Source of the DNA: an uncultured Verrucomicrobiota bacterium
GTDB lineage: Bacteria; Verrucomicrobiota; Kiritimatiellia; RFP12; UBA1067
Assembly: GCA_946615875.1 (NCBI GenBank)
Contig: CAMOIK010000042.1
Span: 1 to 13,274, forward strand
DNA: 13,274 nucleotides
Reading direction: 5' to 3'
In this document: positions 12,511 through 13,274 of the stretch, one piece after another
How the letters are laid out: the number at the start of each line of letters is the position of its first letter
Numbering within the stretch: position 1 is the stretch's first letter
Program-made: the position numbers and the translations under genes
Notes under the pieces: generated by a model
Databases searched by the model: none
What the model was told of the DNA's origin: nothing
What the model saw: the letters and a program-made list of their open reading frames with translations, nothing else

Positions 12511-13208
12511 CGTGCCCACTCCTTGTCGGTCTGTTTGCCGGCCGGACACATTGTGCAGTGGCGGCAATCGAGATTTACGGGAAGCGGAGCTGGCGCACCG
12601 TGGCGCCTGGCGTTCCATTCGCCTATGCGATTGATGGCGGCGAGGAGCAGCCCCAGCGTGATGAAGCCACCGGCCGGCAGGATCGCCAGCGTGACCGGGC
12701 CAGGGTTGATGTCCTTCACGGCGATATCGCCCCACACGGTTATCGAACCGGCGCCCACCACCTCGCGAACGGTCGCGACGAGCGAGAGCGCGAGCATGAA
12801 CCCTATGCCGGAGCCTATGCCGTCCGCTATTGAATCCAGCACTCCGTTGCGGCTCGCGAACGCTTCGGCGCGGCCGAGGATGATGCAGTTCACCACGATC
12901 AAAGGAATGAATATTCCAAGGCTTTCGGAAAGAGACGGCAAATACGCCTGCATCAACAAGTCGATAGCCGTGACAAACGTCGCTATTATGACGATATAAC
13001 ACGGGATGTGGACTGCGCCGGGTATCGCCTTGCGGAGAGCGGAGACCAGCGCGTTGGAGCATACGAGCACGAATGTCGCCGCCAATCCCATGCCGATTGC
13101 ATTCTCCAGGCTGGTCGTGACAGCGAGCGTTGGGCACAGGCCGAGGACCAGCCTGAATATGGGATTGTTGCGCAGCACTCCGTCCAGCAAAATATACACT
13201 CTCTTCAT
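12507..13208 (-). CDS. rnfE: Electron transport complex subunit RnfE
   Basis: The 233-residue integral membrane protein is one of the two similar subunits (RnfA, RnfE) of the ferredoxin:NAD+ oxidoreductase that couples electron flow to Na+ or H+ export. It has about six membrane helices. The two conserved half-membrane cysteines are C25 (LGLCPTLAVTT) and C108 (LGIFIPLIVVNCIILGRAEA), which with RnfA hold the membrane [2Fe-2S] cluster. The sequence follows RnfE of anaerobes rather than NqrD. A C-terminal tail has CxxCxxC (C215, C218, C221), which E. coli RsxE lacks. The ATG at 13208 is chosen over an in-frame upstream start because the promoter and the conserved N-terminus place it there. No other rnf gene is in view; nrdR follows with a 4-bp overlap. 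Confidence 0.95.
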   Translation of the reverse strand: MKRVYILLDGVLRNNPIFRLVLGLCPTLAVTTSLENAIGMGLAATFVLVCSNALVSALRKAIPGAVHIPCYIVIIATFVTAIDLLMQAYLPSLSESLGIFIPLIVVNCIILGRAEAFASRNGVLDSIADGIGSGIGFMLALSLVATVREVVGAGSITVWGDIAVKDINPGPVTLAILPAGGFITLGLLLAAINRIGEWNARRHGAPAPLPVNLDCRHCTMCPAGKQTDKEWAR

Positions 13209-13218
13209 GACAACGCGA

Positions 13219-13267
13219 ATTATACTATTTTTCCGGCGTAACCGCAAGGGGGCAAGGCGTTTTTTTT
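13219..13267 (-). promoter_or_regulatory. Promoter of the rnfE-nrdR operon
   Basis: On the minus strand a perfect TATAAT (13219-13224) is 17 bp from a weak -35 TTGCGG (13242-13247). A run of eight A (13260-13267) lies near -50, where an UP element or A-tract would be. The GAAAAATAGTATAAT stretch resembles the promoters at 526-542 and 2333-2348. The predicted start is near 13212, leaving about 3 nt before the ATG at 13208. Confidence 0.6.
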
Positions 13268-13274
13268 GCAACTG

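Noticed and set aside
13248..13270. Intrinsic terminator on the plus strand ending in eight T
   Set aside because: No perfect stem precedes the T-run and there is no plus-strand gene; as an A-run on the minus strand it fits the upstream part of the rnfE promoter.
13209..13271. Upstream in-frame extension of rnfE by about 21 residues
   Set aside because: It is Arg/Lys-rich, is not part of the RnfE family and would run through the TATAAT promoter; the ATG at 13208 fits homologues.

Overview
This is a GC-rich bacterial window in which every convincing gene lies on the minus strand, so the map reads right to left. The best lineage clue is a Minf_1886-family protein (3879-4235), a family I know from Verrucomicrobia, Planctomycetes and relatives. 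An Rnf subunit of the type found in anaerobes, a small Gly/Arg-rich RRM protein, sigma-54 and a DtxR regulator fit an anaerobic PVC-group bacterium (Verrucomicrobiota, Kiritimatiellota or Lentisphaerota). That placement is an inference. I see no transposase, phage gene, tRNA, rRNA or CRISPR array.

Right block (13208 down to 5115): rnfE, nrdR, a Gfo/Idh/MocA-like protein, dtxR, a zinc-ribbon/PTS-EIIA fusion, a D,D-carboxypeptidase, an MscS channel, galE, a uracil-DNA-glycosylase-like protein and a tRNA-dihydrouridine synthase. Many neighbours overlap by 4 bases (ATGA or GTGA) and one pair by 17 bases, so translation is probably coupled. The start of rnfE, the gap before dtxR and the gap before galE are the natural breaks. 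Themes are redox energy conservation, nucleotide-pool control, metal sensing, envelope and osmotic homeostasis, UDP-sugar supply and tRNA modification.

Middle gap (4658-5114): it holds a good sigma-70 type promoter for the RRM gene and an open plus-strand frame that looks partly coding but has no start and no recognised family.

Left block (4657 down to 1): the RRM protein, the Minf_1886 protein, rpoN, a two-gene polysaccharide-type ABC exporter (permease, ATPase), then 272 bp of non-coding DNA, then a metallo-beta-lactamase-fold hydrolase cut by the window edge. The 272 bp hold three 23-bp tandem repeats and two stem-loops.

Most worth a second look: (i) a shared extended -10 motif sitting only 6-10 nt before three start codons, which suggests leaderless transcripts; (ii) the dtxR / zinc-ribbon-EIIA / carboxypeptidase / mscS cluster as a possible metal-to-envelope signalling unit; (iii) two proteins that have lost the active-site residues of their families (Gfo-like and UDG-like); (iv) a CxxCxxC tail on RnfE; (v) the 23-bp and 7-bp repeat arrays. 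None of these is proven to be a new system.
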